From Actinomycetota bacterium (GTDB taxonomy: Bacteria; Actinomycetota; Humimicrobiia; Humimicrobiales; Humimicrobiaceae), in contig JALHTA010000272.1 in NCBI GenBank assembly GCA_022865545.1, positions 1 through 6,329 of the forward strand: a stretch of DNA of 6,329 bases, written 5' to 3'. The notes beneath the pieces are model-generated. The model ran no database searches. It was not told the DNA's origin and worked only from the letters and a program-made list of their open reading frames with translations. The position numbers and the translations under genes were made by a program. Each line of letters opens with the position of its first letter. The stretch's first letter is position 1. Below are positions 5,618 through 6,329 of the stretch, one piece after another.

Positions 5618-6238
5618 ATGAATGTGCTTTTAATCAATGGAAGTCCAAACAAAAATGGCTGCACCTATACGGCACTTTGCGAAGTTGCAGGACAGCTGGA
5701 CAAACAAGGTATTGAAACTAATATTTTTCACATTGGTAACAAACCAATTCGAGGATGCATCAACTGTGGTAAATGTGCCGAAAGTGGATACTGTACTTTC
5801 AAGGACGATTTGGTAAACGAGTGCATCGACTTTGCTAAAAAAGCAGATGGAATAGTTATCGGTTCTCCTGTTTACTATGCCGCACCCAACGGGGCACTCT
5901 GTGCGTTTTTAGATCGTATGTTTTTTAAGAAATCTACCGGGTATGCATATAAACCAGCTGCTGCTATTGTCAATTGTCGCCGAGGAGGTGCAAGTGCTGC
6001 GTTTGACAGGCTGAACAAGTACTTTACCGTTTCCAGTATGCCCATTGTCTCTTCTCAGTATTGGAACTCTACACACGGATATACACCAGAGGAGGTAAAG
6101 CAGGATTTAGAGGGTTTGCAGACAATGCGTACACTTGGTAAAAACATGGCTTGGCTATTGAAATGTATTGATGCATCAAAGGATATAGTTCCCTATCCGG
6201 AAAAGGAAAAACCAATTAAAACAAACTTTATCCGATAA
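5618..6238 (+). CDS. flavodoxin-fold NAD(P)H-dependent oxidoreductase with Cys cluster (iron-sulfur flavoprotein-like)
   Basis: A 206-residue protein of the NADPH-dependent FMN reductase/flavodoxin-like superfamily. The FMN phosphate loop is NGSPNKNGCTYTAL (7-20), and a second flavin contact is SPVYYAAPNGALCAFLDRM (83-101). Four cysteines at 47, 50, 53 and 59 form CX2CX2CX5C (GCINCGKCAESGYC). This resembles the compact [4Fe-4S] motif of archaeal and clostridial iron-sulfur flavoproteins (Isf), which pass electrons between ferredoxin-type donors and FMN. Whether this member holds a cluster is inferred, because many FMN reductases of this type keep such cysteines. The C-terminal GYTPEEV..DLEGLQTMRTLGKNMAWLLK is typical of the family. 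A strong GGAGG (5608-5612) sits five bases before the ATG, so the start is secure. No terminator is visible in the 91 bases that follow. Confidence 0.87.
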   Translation: MNVLLINGSPNKNGCTYTALCEVAGQLDKQGIETNIFHIGNKPIRGCINCGKCAESGYCTFKDDLVNECIDFAKKADGIVIGSPVYYAAPNGALCAFLDRMFFKKSTGYAYKPAAAIVNCRRGGASAAFDRLNKYFTVSSMPIVSSQYWNSTHGYTPEEVKQDLEGLQTMRTLGKNMAWLLKCIDASKDIVPYPEKEKPIKTNFIR

Positions 6239-6329
6239 TATACTTTTGTCCAAAAATAACTTGAAAGCTTAGAATCAGGATAAAAAAATAAAACTATTAA
6301 TTATCTGCTGTATTAAGATAGGTAGCCCA

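Noticed and set aside
6301..6320. ATCTGCTGT at the right edge repeats a 9-mer upstream of the ligase gene (1375-1383)
   Set aside because: It is a single short match without shared flanks and gives no support for a mobile-element end or attachment site.

Overview
The window looks like chromosomal DNA from an AT-rich, probably strictly anaerobic bacterium. Supporting evidence is an ornithine-racemase-type PLP enzyme, a cobalamin-binding radical SAM protein and a flavodoxin-fold protein with an iron-sulfur-type cysteine cluster. A clostridial or Atribacterota-like host is my guess; no rRNA or other phylogenetic marker is present. All recognised genes are on the + strand. I see no tRNA, rRNA, insertion sequence, CRISPR array or phage gene.

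Layout. (1) Bases 1-155 hold the C-terminal end of a protein resembling the NAD(P)H-hydrate epimerase (YjeF_N) domain, in a different frame from the long open frame that starts at 25. (2) Bases 181-966 encode a 2-keto-4-pentenoate hydratase (MhpD) family enzyme with its lysine and glutamates in place. (3) Bases 967-1390 are mostly non-coding, with a short start-less coding-like remnant, a near-palindrome and a candidate promoter for the next genes. (4) Bases 1391-3429 are a tightly coupled pair: an atypical D-Ala-D-Ala ligase-like ATP-grasp enzyme whose stop overlaps the start of an ornithine-racemase-like enzyme (TAATG). (5) Bases 3430-3683 carry a promoter and a structured leader ending in an intrinsic terminator. 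(6) Bases 3684-4982 encode a B12-binding radical SAM protein whose true start appears to be a non-standard ATA codon and whose base composition is clearly higher in GC than its neighbours. (7) Bases 5181-5540 encode a small two-helix membrane protein behind a good promoter. (8) Bases 5618-6238 encode a flavodoxin-fold NAD(P)H-dependent oxidoreductase. The last 91 bases hold nothing I can identify.

How they fit together. The clearest functional unit is the ATP-grasp/racemase pair: one enzyme would make a D-amino acid and the other would join an amino acid to a partner with ATP. The ligase lacks the usual Ddl glycine-rich N-terminal motif and the Tyr/Lys loop, so its product may not be D-Ala-D-Ala. 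This pair is the best candidate for undescribed chemistry here. The second point of interest is the radical SAM gene with its hairpin-plus-terminator leader, which looks like an attenuation device or riboswitch-like element that I cannot assign to a known class. The remaining genes look like ordinary single-gene or two-gene units.
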